Shown: one piece after another, positions 53,491 through 62,219 of the stretch | Position numbering within the stretch: position 1 is the stretch's first letter | Layout: every line of letters begins with the position of its first letter | NCBI RefSeq assembly: GCF_001420715.1 | Contig: NZ_LJJC01000015.1 | Coordinates: 460,242-524,241 of the forward strand | Reading direction: 5' to 3' | Length of the DNA: 64,000 nucleotides | Source: Heyndrickxia shackletonii | GTDB lineage: Bacteria > Bacillota > Bacilli > Bacillales > Bacillaceae_C | Notes under the pieces: generated by a model | Databases searched by the model: none | Told to the model about the DNA's origin: nothing | What the model saw: the letters and a program-made list of their open reading frames with translations, nothing else | Translations under genes and position numbers: made by a program

Positions 53491-54378
53491 TTGGACATCA
53501 AGCATTTGCAGTATTTTATCGAAGTAACGAAATATAATAGCTTCTCGATTGCAGCGGAGCATTTATTTATTACACAGCCCACCATTAGCAAAATGATCAA
53601 GAACCTTGAAACAGAGCTGGGTGTTTCTCTCTTTGACCGCTCTCGGAAGCAATTAACATTAACAGATGCCGGCAAAGTGATATTAGAGCAAGCAAAGTTA
53701 GTGGACCAGGCTTTTCATAATTTAGAATCGGAATTAGATAATCTCTTAGGTCTTAAAACGGGGACCATCAGAATTGGACTTCCCCCTATTTTTGACGCGC
53801 ATTTTTTGCTTAAATTTATTGGCCTTTTTGCTAATAAATATCCAGGTATTACCTTTCAATTAACAGAGGACGGATCCAAAAAAGTAGAGGAGGAAGTTGA
53901 AAACAATTTACTGGATGTTGGCGTTGTTGTGCTTCCAACTAATAATGAAATTTTTAACCATTTTTCCTTTATGGAAGAAGATTTAAATCTCATTTTGCAT
54001 CCTTCTCACCCGTTAGCAAATCGCGAACAAATCGATTTAATAGAGCTTGCAAATGAATCCTTTATTTTATTTAATAAGGAATTTGTTCTGCATGACCGTA
54101 TCATCTCTTCTTGTCACAGTGTAGGATTTGATCCAAAAATTATCTCTAAAAGTTCTCAATGGTCCTTTATTGAAGAAATGGTTTCTTGGAATTTGGGGGT
54201 CTCCCTTTTACCGGAAAGTCTGTGCCATCAATTAAATAAAAAAGTCCGATCAATAAAGGTTGTAAACCCATCCATAAGCTGGAATTTAGGAATTATATGG
54301 GCAAAGCATCAGTATCTTTCCTTCGCAGCTCGCGAATGGCTCACCTTTACAAAAAAGGAACTCAAAAAAGGAATATAA
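53491..54378 (+). CDS. LysR-family transcriptional regulator
   Basis: 295 residues from TTG 53491 (CAGGTG upstream). The N-terminal winged helix is MDIKHLQYFIEVTKYNSFSIAAEHLFITQPTISKMIKNLETELGVSLFDRSRKQLTLTDAGK (residues 1-63). The effector domain (about 90-290) begins TIRIGLPPIFDAHFLLKFIGLFANKYPGI. It resembles the CidR/YwbI subgroup by its HTH. LysR proteins usually regulate a divergent or adjacent gene; here neighbours are the YjcZ gene upstream and a thioesterase downstream, so the target is unclear. Confidence 0.9.
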   Translation: MDIKHLQYFIEVTKYNSFSIAAEHLFITQPTISKMIKNLETELGVSLFDRSRKQLTLTDAGKVILEQAKLVDQAFHNLESELDNLLGLKTGTIRIGLPPIFDAHFLLKFIGLFANKYPGITFQLTEDGSKKVEEEVENNLLDVGVVVLPTNNEIFNHFSFMEEDLNLILHPSHPLANREQIDLIELANESFILFNKEFVLHDRIISSCHSVGFDPKIISKSSQWSFIEEMVSWNLGVSLLPESLCHQLNKKVRSIKVVNPSISWNLGIIWAKHQYLSFAAREWLTFTKKELKKGI

Positions 54379-54548
54379 GTTGTATGCCTTTTCATTATGG
54401 TTGGAAGCATTTACATAGATAAAAGCTATATTACACATAAAATATATCCATTTTACTTACATAACGATGCGGCTTACAATTTTATAGTAGGCTAAAAACC
54501 TTTCTGGTATTTCATCTTTGGATTCCAAACAAGAAAGGATGTTGTAAT

Positions 54549-55067
54549 ATGAACGCAAAAAAAGTGAAAGAAAGCCGTATCGTAAATACTGCACAAGTTT
54601 TATCTTGTGATTTAAATAATTATAATACATTATTCGGCGGAATTTTAATGAAAAAACTAGACGATGCCGCCACACTTTCTGCACGCAGACACTCTAGAAT
54701 TAAAGAATGTGTTACTGCATCAACCGATTCGATTGATTTTCTTTGCCCTATTCATCAAACAGACTCCGTATGTGTGGAGTCATTTGTTACGTATACAGGA
54801 AGAACGTCTATGGAGATCTTCTGCAAAGTCATCGCGGAAGATATCATGACCGGCGAACGCCGAATTGCAGCAACCGCATTTTTAACCTTTGTTGCATTAG
54901 ATGAAAACAAGAAACCAGTGGAAGTACCAGGTGTAATACCAGAAACAGAAGAAGAAAAATTCCTTTACAATACAGGTAAAGAACGTGCCGAAATACGTAA
55001 ATTAAGAAGACAAAAAAGTAAGGAATTAGCAGGCTACATTACTATTAACAAGCCATGGGATAACTAA
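54549..55067 (+). CDS. Acyl-CoA thioesterase, hotdog fold (YkhA type)
   Basis: 172 residues with the BFIT/YciA-type hotdog core: NYNTLFGGILMKKLDDAATLSARRHSRIKECVTASTDSIDFLCPI. Asn/Gly and the Asp of LMKKLDD are the usual active-site region. The second part is VTYTGRTSMEIFCKVIAEDIMTGERRIAATAFLTFVALDENKKPVEVPGV. The family hydrolyses acyl-CoA in the cytoplasm. Length equals B. subtilis YkhA. GAAAGGATG lies upstream. The stop codon is directly followed by a remnant of the dispersed repeat. Confidence 0.9.
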   Translation: MNAKKVKESRIVNTAQVLSCDLNNYNTLFGGILMKKLDDAATLSARRHSRIKECVTASTDSIDFLCPIHQTDSVCVESFVTYTGRTSMEIFCKVIAEDIMTGERRIAATAFLTFVALDENKKPVEVPGVIPETEEEKFLYNTGKERAEIRKLRRQKSKELAGYITINKPWDN

Positions 55068-55097
55068 GAAAAGCGTAGGCGCTGGATCTAGACATAG
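55068..55097. repeat. End-only remnant of the dispersed repeat, copy 3
   Basis: GAAAAGCG (the left end of copies at 8761 and 48040) is joined directly to TAGGCGCTGGATCTAGACA (their right end). The roughly 120-base interior is missing. Confidence 0.65.
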
Positions 55098-55132
55098 TCT
55101 TCATTAGTTAAAAAATATTTTAAGGAGGATGG

Positions 55133-55507
55133 ATGATGCTGACACTAACAAGCCTTGATGAGTTAAAAATTGCAAAAGAGGCATTAGCAGAGCTTCAGAC
55201 TTCATACCCTGAGCTTTACGAAAAACTCGTTCATGTTGTTAGCTTTACTAGAGCATTGCAATTTAAATATCAGTACATGGGCAGTTTATTGATGGATGAA
55301 GATGCAAGTCGTTATACTCCTCCATTTGTCCAAGGTTCTGTTTTACGTTTATATAAGAAAGAACTTCAAACATTGAAGGATGATATTGATTTTCCGGTAT
55401 TAAAGAAAACTTTTATAAATATAAAAGGCATCGGATATTCCCGAATTAGTTTATTGATCTTAGGGAATTCACCAGAAAGAATCGTTGGGGCTCCTATTAT
55501 TAAATAA
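55133..55507 (+). CDS. Uncharacterised small protein
   Basis: 124 residues with no signal or membrane segment; mostly helical by appearance (LDELKIAKEALAELQTSYPELYEKLVHVVSFTRALQFKYQYMGSLL) with a hydrophobic C-terminal stretch (INIKGIGYSRISLLILGN). AAGGAGG precedes the ATG. I recognise no family. It may form an operon with the thioesterase gene, 65 bases upstream, across the repeat remnant. Confidence 0.6.
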   Translation: MMLTLTSLDELKIAKEALAELQTSYPELYEKLVHVVSFTRALQFKYQYMGSLLMDEDASRYTPPFVQGSVLRLYKKELQTLKDDIDFPVLKKTFINIKGIGYSRISLLILGNSPERIVGAPIIK

Positions 55508-55595
55508 ATCCCCTTTTCACGAATTTCCTCTTGTAGTTCTTTTGCCTCATATTGTCATATAGATAGATTTCAAAGGAGATTCCCCACATCCCTCC

Positions 55596-55638
55596 TACTT
55601 TGAAAAGCAGAGACATTTTGTTCTCTGCTTATTTTTAT
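55596..55638 (+). terminator. Terminator after 55133 gene
   Basis: AAGCAGAGA pairs with TCTCTGCTT around CATTTTGT, then ATTTTTATTT. Confidence 0.8.
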
Positions 55639-55705
55639 TTCCACTTATAGGTAATAGGATATATGTTATCTCAATCTTAGATTTGTGGGTTTATATTGTG
55701 ATTGA

Positions 55706-55740
55706 ATAGGTTAACATTAGATATAATAATGTTAACCTAT
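55706..55740 (+). promoter_or_regulatory. BirA-type operator upstream of bioB
   Basis: ATAGGTTAACATT (55706-55718) and AATGTTAACCTAT (55728-55740) form a perfect 13-bp inverted repeat with a 9-base spacer. This matches the form of the Gram-positive BirA/biotin operator. A TTGACA-like -35 (about 55752) and a TATTCT -10 follow, so repressor binding would sit just upstream of the promoter. A T run after the right arm means it could also act as a terminator for the upstream gene. Confidence 0.7.
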
Positions 55741-55823
55741 TTTTATATAAAGTTGACATTACTTCTGTTTTTCCTTTATTCTATAGAAGCATATAGTACT
55801 TTCAGATGGAAAGGGGAATACAG

Positions 55824-56801
55824 ATGGATTGGAAACTATTAGGGAGTCAAGTTTTAGATGGGTATGAATTAACGGATAATGAAGCGCTAGCCATTTTAAA
55901 TTGCCCGGATGAGGATCTATTGGAATTACTCCATGGTGCTTACCAAATAAGGAAGCATTATTATGGAAACAAAGTTAAGTTAAACATGATTATTAATACA
56001 AAATCGGGACTTTGCCCGGAAAATTGCGGTTACTGTGCTCAATCGATTATTTCAAAGGCACCGATTGAAAAATATGCCTTGGTTGACAAAGATACGATTG
56101 TACAAGGTGCTAAACATGCCGCTGAACTCCAGGCTGGAACTTATTGCATTGTTGCGAGCGGACGCGGACCAACCAATCGGGAACTGGATCATATTGTTTC
56201 CGCTGTAGAAGATATCAAAGCGAACTATCCACTTAAAATTTGCGCATGTCTTGGTATTCTAAAGCCTGAACAAGCATCGAAACTGAAGGCAGCAGGTGTG
56301 GATCGATATAATCATAATATTAATACTTCAGAGTCTCATCACACATGTATTACTACCTCACATACATATCAGGATCGTGTTAACACGGTGAATCTGGTCA
56401 AGGATAGCGGCATTTCCCCTTGCTCCGGCGTTATTGTTGGGATGAAGGAATCAAAACAGGATGTTATAGATATGGCAAGAAGCCTTAAAATCCTTGATGC
56501 CGATTCCATTCCAGTAAACTTTCTTCATGCTGTCGAAGGTACACCTCTTGAGGGGGTAAATGAGCTTAACCCCAGGTATTGTTTGAAAGTGCTCTGCCTC
56601 TTCCGTTACATAAACCCTTCGAAAGAAATTCGTATTTCCGGAGGACGTGAGGTTAATTTAAGGAGCCTGCAGCCTTTAGGTCTTTATCCAGCCAACTCTA
56701 TATTTATTGGAGATTATCTTACAACAGAAGGACAATCTGCAACGGCTGATCATCAGTTATTAGAGGATCTTGGGTTTGAGATTGATGTAGTTGCAAATTA
56801 A
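55824..56801 (+). CDS. bioB: Biotin synthase
   Basis: 325 residues of the radical-SAM BioB family. The 4Fe-4S Cys triad CPENCGYC is at Cys64, Cys68 and Cys71. The YNHNINTSESHH region, SGVIVGMKES and RISGGREVNLRSLQPLGLYPANSIFIGDYLTTEGQ (with the Arg near the 2Fe-2S cluster) are present. It converts dethiobiotin to biotin. ATG 55824 follows AAAGGGGAATAC; an ATG at 55806 is inside the leader. It stands alone, with no other bio genes nearby, suggesting salvage of dethiobiotin or bio genes elsewhere. Confidence 0.96.
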   Translation: MDWKLLGSQVLDGYELTDNEALAILNCPDEDLLELLHGAYQIRKHYYGNKVKLNMIINTKSGLCPENCGYCAQSIISKAPIEKYALVDKDTIVQGAKHAAELQAGTYCIVASGRGPTNRELDHIVSAVEDIKANYPLKICACLGILKPEQASKLKAAGVDRYNHNINTSESHHTCITTSHTYQDRVNTVNLVKDSGISPCSGVIVGMKESKQDVIDMARSLKILDADSIPVNFLHAVEGTPLEGVNELNPRYCLKVLCLFRYINPSKEIRISGGREVNLRSLQPLGLYPANSIFIGDYLTTEGQSATADHQLLEDLGFEIDVVAN

Positions 56802-56999
56802 TAGTTAAGTTAGTGCGGATGGAACTAATCACCATTTTTTGATCCTCATTTACTTGTATGAAGGATCATTTGTTTGTTTTCTTCTTGGTTTTGTCCTTCA
56901 TCCACTTTTCAAAGGAAATTGCATGGGATCTTCTTTTTGTCAGAAGAAAATTTTTTATAAATCATCTATTTAGCACTTTTTACTTTTTATTTAATGTAC

Positions 57000-57040
57000 A
57001 AAAAAGGAGCATCTTTTGCTTTAGATACTCCTTTTTTTAT
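57000..57040. terminator. Terminator between bioB and the 57042 gene
   Basis: AAAGGAG(C)ATCT and AGAT(A)CTCCTTT arms with one mismatch around TTTGCTTT, flanked by A and T runs. Confidence 0.7.
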
Positions 57041-57041
57041 T

Positions 57042-58709
57042 TTATTTTAATATTTTAAACTCCCCATTAATGGAAGCGATCGTTTCATTCGTATCAACAT
57101 ACTTAAATTCAACGACAGAACCTTTCTCCAAAAAGATTGAATACGGAAAATCCGTTGATTGTACAACAAAGATTTTCTCACTGCCATCCACCATGAATTT
57201 GACCGTTGTACTCTGTGCCGTTTCAGCTTTGTATACATGAGTAACGGTTCCTTTTAACGATTTAAGCAACGCTTGATCTGTTGGTGTTGCAACATCGTTT
57301 CCTAGTTTTGTGGCAATGGCATATTTATAGTTATCAAATAAGGCTCGTTTGGAGTCCTCAGCGCTATATACCTTTTCATCTTTTGCATTAATAAGCATCA
57401 TTTCTCTTAACACATGATTCGAATCCATTAACGGAACTACCCATGTGAATTGACCATAAATCGAATATAGAATAGGAGTGCCCGCATCATATTTATTTGC
57501 CCTGAAGGTTTTTTCCGCAACGTTCATGGCTGATTTCCCATTTAGGAGGCCATTCCCTTCTGTATAAAAGGTGAATTTCCCGGTACGTGCATTTAAAATC
57601 GAATAGCTAACCATTGAACCGCTTCCTGATTTTGGACGGGTAAAGTCCGTAAACCAATGTAGTTGCAGGTCATGATTGAATACACCGTTTACTTCGTCGA
57701 CACCCTTCCATTGGGTCGGAACCATCACATCCTCTTGGGAAAAGTGCGAATTCCAAAAGCCGTGAACATATTTGCCATACCATTCATTCCAATCTTCTGC
57801 AACGCTTGTTGGAATAGCGTGATCAATAAAGTCCGGCAGGTTTGCAAGTGTATATTCCTTAGTCTTTCCTGTAGCAGGGTCGACTAAATAAATTCCTTGA
57901 ACATCGACAATATTTCTAAACTTTTTGTACTCCCCATATGGAATAACATAGTAAGGGTGGTCTTGGTCGTCTGGCTCGAAGCTGACATCCAATAATATTT
58001 TATCTTTGTGCAAGCTGCGGACATGTCTTTTGACATTTTTTCCAAAGAATGCAGATGGCACATATATCATTTTTGTCTTTATTAATTGTGCTTCTGCTCT
58101 TTCATCCTCCGCACTCATTTTGATATATCCGGGAACCTTCTCCCCTTTGATCCATTTGAAAAACCCAGTGTATTCGATTGGTGTTACCCAATATAGATGA
58201 CCATCCATTTTTTGAATGGTTGAGTCTCCTAGGTCATAATAGGATGAATGCTTTAACTCCCCTATTAATTTTTCGCTGCGGTAACGGGCATATTTTTCCG
58301 GTACAACCGGAATATGCTTTTCATCGATGGATGCATCTATTTTGGATACAGTTTTTACTTTTGCTTTGACAAACTCGTATTTGTCGTTCGTAATCGTAAT
58401 TGGATAGATAAAACTGAAAAATAAACCTGCAATAATGAAAACCGCTCCAATAATCGGCGTTATCCTTGCTTTCTTCGTTTGAGCATATAAAATGTCCAAT
58501 AGTAGAAAAAAACCTAGTATATATAGACCATAACTAATGAAAGCTTGCAAGGTATGATCAACTAACCCAAAATAGGAAATGCAAAAAATAATCGCAAAAC
58601 CGAGTAATAATCTAATTACTTGAAAAGAAATAAATGATCTTTGTTTATAATGTACTCTCCATATAACAGGATTCCATGTTAGAGCTAAAACAGACAGCAA
58701 ATATATCAT
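57042..58709 (-). CDS. Uncharacterised membrane protein with large extracytoplasmic domain
   Basis: 555 residues. Four hydrophobic helices lie within the first 120 residues (LLSVLALTW, VIRLLLGFAIIFCISYFGL, AFISYGLYILGFFLLLDIL, PIIGAVFIIAGLFFSFIYPI), then about 435 residues of soluble, beta-rich, aromatic sequence (for example HLYWVTPIEYTGFFKWI, YYVIPYGEYKKFRNIVDVQGIYLVDPATGKTKEYTL). The C-terminal 60 residues (SLKGTVTHVYKAETAQSTTVKFMVDGSEKIFVV) look like an OB- or SH3-like barrel. I do not recognise a named family. GGGGGGAAC precedes the ATG. Monocistronic. Confidence 0.6.
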   Translation of the reverse strand: MIYLLSVLALTWNPVIWRVHYKQRSFISFQVIRLLLGFAIIFCISYFGLVDHTLQAFISYGLYILGFFLLLDILYAQTKKARITPIIGAVFIIAGLFFSFIYPITITNDKYEFVKAKVKTVSKIDASIDEKHIPVVPEKYARYRSEKLIGELKHSSYYDLGDSTIQKMDGHLYWVTPIEYTGFFKWIKGEKVPGYIKMSAEDERAEAQLIKTKMIYVPSAFFGKNVKRHVRSLHKDKILLDVSFEPDDQDHPYYVIPYGEYKKFRNIVDVQGIYLVDPATGKTKEYTLANLPDFIDHAIPTSVAEDWNEWYGKYVHGFWNSHFSQEDVMVPTQWKGVDEVNGVFNHDLQLHWFTDFTRPKSGSGSMVSYSILNARTGKFTFYTEGNGLLNGKSAMNVAEKTFRANKYDAGTPILYSIYGQFTWVVPLMDSNHVLREMMLINAKDEKVYSAEDSKRALFDNYKYAIATKLGNDVATPTDQALLKSLKGTVTHVYKAETAQSTTVKFMVDGSEKIFVVQSTDFPYSIFLEKGSVVEFKYVDTNETIASINGEFKILK

Positions 58710-58961
58710 GATGTTCCCCCCATTTATTCATCATCCATTATTATAAAAACACATAGATAATGAGTATACAAGATAACAATACATACGATTAACATTGAAA
58801 AAAGTTTCACAAAGTGCCTGACACCATAAATGAACATGTCCATCACGTATGTACAGTATCTGACATCAAGTTTTGAAAGCAGTAATGCAATTCCATTGAC
58901 GAGTAAGTGTAAATTAATTGAAAATAATAAATTACCTGCATCATATGGAGGAGTTGTGATT

Positions 58962-59375
58962 GTGAAAAATCAAATGATAGTAGCTGTTAAAGGAATTATT
59001 ATAAAGGATGGAAAAGTGCTAATTATTAAGCGGAATAATCACGCACGTGTCGGAGGAGGAACCTGGGAATGCCCTGGCGGAAAGGTTGAATTTGGCGAGG
59101 ATTTGGAAAGTGCTATGAAAAGAGAGGCAAAAGAAGAAGCCGGATTAGAGATTCAAATTAACAAGATCTTATATGCAACAAGTTTTCAAACAGATCCAAC
59201 AAGACAAGTTGTGCTCATTACATACCTATGTCATTGCGAAGCAGGTGATATTCTATTATCAGATGAACATTCTGAATATCTTTGGGCAACAAAAGATCAA
59301 TTAAAAACATTGCTTCCGAAAAATATCCTCGCTGATTTTGAAAAAAATGATATATTTACTTTACTAAAATCATAA
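58962..59375 (+). CDS. NUDIX hydrolase with complete Nudix box
   Basis: About 137 residues from GTG 58962, preceded by GGAGGA nine bases upstream; an open frame further upstream has no good start signal. The Nudix box GGKVEFGEDLESAMKREAKEEAGLEI matches GX5EX7REUXEEXGU exactly, so metal binding and hydrolysis of a nucleoside-diphosphate-type substrate are expected. GGGTWECPGGK precedes it as in MutT-like proteins. The specific substrate cannot be told. Confidence 0.87.
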   Translation: MKNQMIVAVKGIIIKDGKVLIIKRNNHARVGGGTWECPGGKVEFGEDLESAMKREAKEEAGLEIQINKILYATSFQTDPTRQVVLITYLCHCEAGDILLSDEHSEYLWATKDQLKTLLPKNILADFEKNDIFTLLKS

Positions 59376-59502
59376 AAAGAATTTTTATCATCTGTAAGAC
59401 AATATAGACATAAAAAAATAGAGTATGAAAAGTTGCAAAAAGATTTTTTAATCCATCCTATAGTAATGGTATAATTATCCTAAAAAGGAGAATTTCAATT
59501 CA

Positions 59503-59793
59503 ATGAGTTCAATTTTGAGGTTATATAAAATAATTATTGGTTTAGTGGAGTTATTCTTTAGTATTCCTTTTTTAGGCGGAGCTATCATTCTCGCTCATGC
59601 CTGGACGCCGTTAGGCACATTGATTGTGTTTCACTTTATCGGCTTAATCATTGCTTTTGTAGCCAATAGAGCAAAATCCGCTTCCGTCTTCGGTATCATC
59701 GGAAATATCCTTGCATTTATTCCGGTTGTAGGAATGATCATGCATTTCCTGATTGGTGTGGTGAATCTGTATCAAGGGATAAGGGATAAATAA
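59503..59793 (+). CDS. Small uncharacterised membrane protein (three TM)
   Basis: 96 residues. Three hydrophobic helices (about 9-28, 34-54 and 62-88: IIGLVELFFSIPFLGGAII, PLGTLIVFHFIGLIIAFVA, VFGIIGNILAFIPVVGMIMHFLIGVVNL), with a basic loop NRAKSA. AAAAAGGAGAA precedes the ATG. Small membrane proteins of this type are common in Bacillus; no function is known. A four-box repeat array begins 24 bases after its stop. Confidence 0.65.
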   Translation: MSSILRLYKIIIGLVELFFSIPFLGGAIILAHAWTPLGTLIVFHFIGLIIAFVANRAKSASVFGIIGNILAFIPVVGMIMHFLIGVVNLYQGIRDK

Positions 59794-59817
59794 TTGCCGC
59801 CTTTTGTCACAGATTTT

Positions 59818-59998
59818 CCGGACACACGTTCCGTTATTCCTTTGAAAAGCCCTTTTTTCATCATGTTAGAGGACACACATTCCGTTATAATATGAAATTC
59901 ATTCGAAAATGGCTGTCTTTTGCCATAATAACGGATTGTGTGTCCGCTTTACTCAAAAAAATACCCCTTCTGCCACAAATAACGGAACCTCTGTCCGC
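59818..59998. repeat. Four-box inverted array, locus 2
   Basis: Boxes at 59818-59837 (CCGGACACACGTTCCGTTAT), 59869-59888 (GAGGACACACATTCCGTTAT), 59928-59947 (ATAACGGATTGTGTGTCCGC) and 59979-59998 (ATAACGGAACCTCTGTCCGC). Start-to-start distances are 51, 59 and 51 bases, identical to locus 1 at 27833-28013. The linkers differ. Confidence 0.85.
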
Positions 59999-60059
59999 AT
60001 AAAGATTTCTGGCAACGAACAAAGCTTCAAATCAATAAACTGGTCAAGCATATAACTCA

Positions 60060-60097
60060 AAAAAATGGAAAGAGACAATCTCTTTCCATTTTTTCGT
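60060..60097. terminator. Terminator of the sugar-catabolism cluster
   Basis: AATGGAAAGAGA pairs with TCTCTTTCCATT around CAA, with A and T runs on both sides. Confidence 0.85.
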
Positions 60098-60102
60098 ATC
60101 TT

Positions 60103-61071
60103 TTACACCCACCACATATCCGCAGGTGTTTCTTCAATAAGCACTGATTGCAGGTTTTTCACCGCACGCTTGAATCCTTCTTCAATTGACATGATTGGAT
60201 CCTCATGTTCGATACTTACAACATAATCATATCCATATGTGCGAAGAGCGCTCATCATGTCCGACCACTCTTGAAGACCATGCCCGCACCCCACAGAACG
60301 GAATGTCCAAGACCTTGTTCTTACATCTCCGTAAGGCTGCATGTCCGTTAGACCATACATATTTACATTATCCTGATCAATGTAAGTATCCTTCGCATGG
60401 AAATGATGAATGGCATTTTCCTTTGCTAAAATTTTAATTGCAGCTACAGGGTCAATTCCTTGCCACCAAAGATGACTTGGGTCAAGGTTTGCACCAATGG
60501 CATCACATGTAGCTTCACGTAATTTCAGCAATGTATATGGGGTGTGCACTAAGAAACCGCCATGTAGCTCGAGGCCGATCTTTACATTATGATCCTTTGC
60601 AAATTGTCCCCATTCCTTCCAGTAAGGAATCAACTTTTCTTCCCATTGCCATTTTAAAACATCTGCGTACTCGTTTGGCCATGCTACTACCGGCCAGTTC
60701 GGATATTTTGCGCCTTCATGATCACCAGGGGTGCCGGAGAAGCAATTTACCACCGGTACATTCATTAAGGATGCCAATTTTACCGTTTTGACAAAAACAT
60801 CATGACTTTCTTGTGCAAATTCTGGATCCGGTGAAATTGGATTTCCATGACAGCTAAATGCACTAATTTGCAACCCGCGAGATGTCACTTCATTTAGGTA
60901 TGCATCTCTTTTTTCCTGACTTTCCAGCAGTTCATCCAATTTACAGTGTGCATCCCCAGGATAACCGCCCGTTCCGACTTCAACAGCCGTTAACCCTGCA
61001 GCTTTTACATAATCCAGCATGTCGGTAAAAGACTTATCAGAGAATAATACGGTAAAAACACCTAATTTCAT
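60103..61071 (-). CDS. Sugar phosphate isomerase/epimerase (AP-endonuclease-2 TIM barrel)
   Basis: 322 residues starting MKLGVFTVLFSDKSFTDMLDYVKAAGLTAVEVG. Metal-site motifs include FSCHGNP, GLELHGGFLVHTPYTLLKL, NLDPSHLWWQGIDP, HFHAKDTYID and VSIEHEDPIMS, supplying the Glu, Asp, His and Glu ligands of the barrel. Relatives isomerise or epimerise keto sugars or act on inosose or trehalose-derived compounds. ATG 61071 follows GGTGGGGATAG. It is the last gene of a cluster with two Gfo/Idh/MocA oxidoreductases and ThuA, 18 bases after the preceding gene. Confidence 0.85.
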   Translation of the reverse strand: MKLGVFTVLFSDKSFTDMLDYVKAAGLTAVEVGTGGYPGDAHCKLDELLESQEKRDAYLNEVTSRGLQISAFSCHGNPISPDPEFAQESHDVFVKTVKLASLMNVPVVNCFSGTPGDHEGAKYPNWPVVAWPNEYADVLKWQWEEKLIPYWKEWGQFAKDHNVKIGLELHGGFLVHTPYTLLKLREATCDAIGANLDPSHLWWQGIDPVAAIKILAKENAIHHFHAKDTYIDQDNVNMYGLTDMQPYGDVRTRSWTFRSVGCGHGLQEWSDMMSALRTYGYDYVVSIEHEDPIMSIEEGFKRAVKNLQSVLIEETPADMWWV

Positions 61072-61089
61072 CACTATCCCCACCATTCC

Positions 61090-62127
61090 TTAAAGTTGTA
61101 CACTTTTCTTCTCTTGACTGCTTTTGTAAATAGCTTCGATAATTTGTGAAACAAATAAGGCTTCTTCCGGTTTCACCACTAGTTCTGCTCCATTTACACA
61201 AGCATCCACGAAGTTCTTCGCTTGGCTGTAGCCAGGATCCTCCTCACTTGGAATCCAGGTAGCTTCACTATTAAAAAGCATCCCATGCTTCGCATAGTTC
61301 AATTTAAATGGAAATACCTCAAGTCCACCTTGGTCGCCAGAAATTGTAACGCTTTCCTTATCACTTTCGATATTAGCTGCCCAGGAAACTTCTAGAAGCA
61401 TCGAAGCACCATTATCAAAACGAATATAACCTGTTACATGATCATCAACATTGAAGGTTTCGTGATCGAAGCTGCCCCATTGATTGACCTGGCCAGGCTG
61501 TTTACTTAACGTATTGTATGTAGTTCCGGTTACTTCAATAGGCTTTGGATTCCCCATCAACCATAGTGATAAGTCAAGCAAATGACATCCATAGTCAATG
61601 AGACTGCCTCCACCTTGTAGATCCTTATTAGTAAAAACTCCCCAACCCGGTACTTTTCTTCTTCGTAATGCCTGAACACGGACCACTAATGGATCTCCAA
61701 TTTCTTTTGTGGCCATTATTTTTTTCGCTGCTTGTGATTCTTTCATATAGCGGTAGTGAAAACCGATACTTAATACTTTATTTGCTGCTTTCGCAGCTTC
61801 TACCATTGCTTGACATTCTTCAGCCGTCATCGCCATTGGCTTCTCACAAAGGACATGGACACCAGCTTCTATAGCGTGGACGGTTATTTCCGAATGAAAT
61901 TTATTTGGAGTACATACGACAACAGCATCTACCTCTGAAAGCATGTCACGATAATCTTCATAAGAATGGGGAATATCAAATTCTTCTGCAACACTCTTTG
62001 CACGTTCAATATTCACATCACTTACTGCAACAATGGTTACTTCTTCTTTCAATTTTCGAAAAGCAGGTATGTGACGACCAACTGCTATTCCACCAACACC
62101 AATAACACCCAAGCGTAACTTACTCAT
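61090..62127 (-). CDS. Gfo/Idh/MocA-family oxidoreductase, second
   Basis: 345 residues. The NAD(P) Rossmann motif GVIGVGGIAVGRH is near residue 6, VCTPNKFHSEITVHAIEAGVHVLCEKPMAMT carries the EKP landmark with catalytic Lys (about 97), and DYGCHLLDLSLWLMG contains the conserved Asp/His region. It oxidises or reduces a sugar or polyol hydroxyl. ATG 62127 follows GAGGTG. It lies 92 bases after the first oxidoreductase and probably acts on the same pathway. Confidence 0.87.
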   Translation of the reverse strand: MSKLRLGVIGVGGIAVGRHIPAFRKLKEEVTIVAVSDVNIERAKSVAEEFDIPHSYEDYRDMLSEVDAVVVCTPNKFHSEITVHAIEAGVHVLCEKPMAMTAEECQAMVEAAKAANKVLSIGFHYRYMKESQAAKKIMATKEIGDPLVVRVQALRRRKVPGWGVFTNKDLQGGGSLIDYGCHLLDLSLWLMGNPKPIEVTGTTYNTLSKQPGQVNQWGSFDHETFNVDDHVTGYIRFDNGASMLLEVSWAANIESDKESVTISGDQGGLEVFPFKLNYAKHGMLFNSEATWIPSEEDPGYSQAKNFVDACVNGAELVVKPEEALFVSQIIEAIYKSSQEKKSVQL

Positions 62128-62219
62128 AAAAAACACCTCATTTCAAGAAAGTGATTAGACCACTTTTTTTGGCCATGGTTCTCCTTATTTTTTCATATTT
62201 ATAGATTCTACAATGACTC

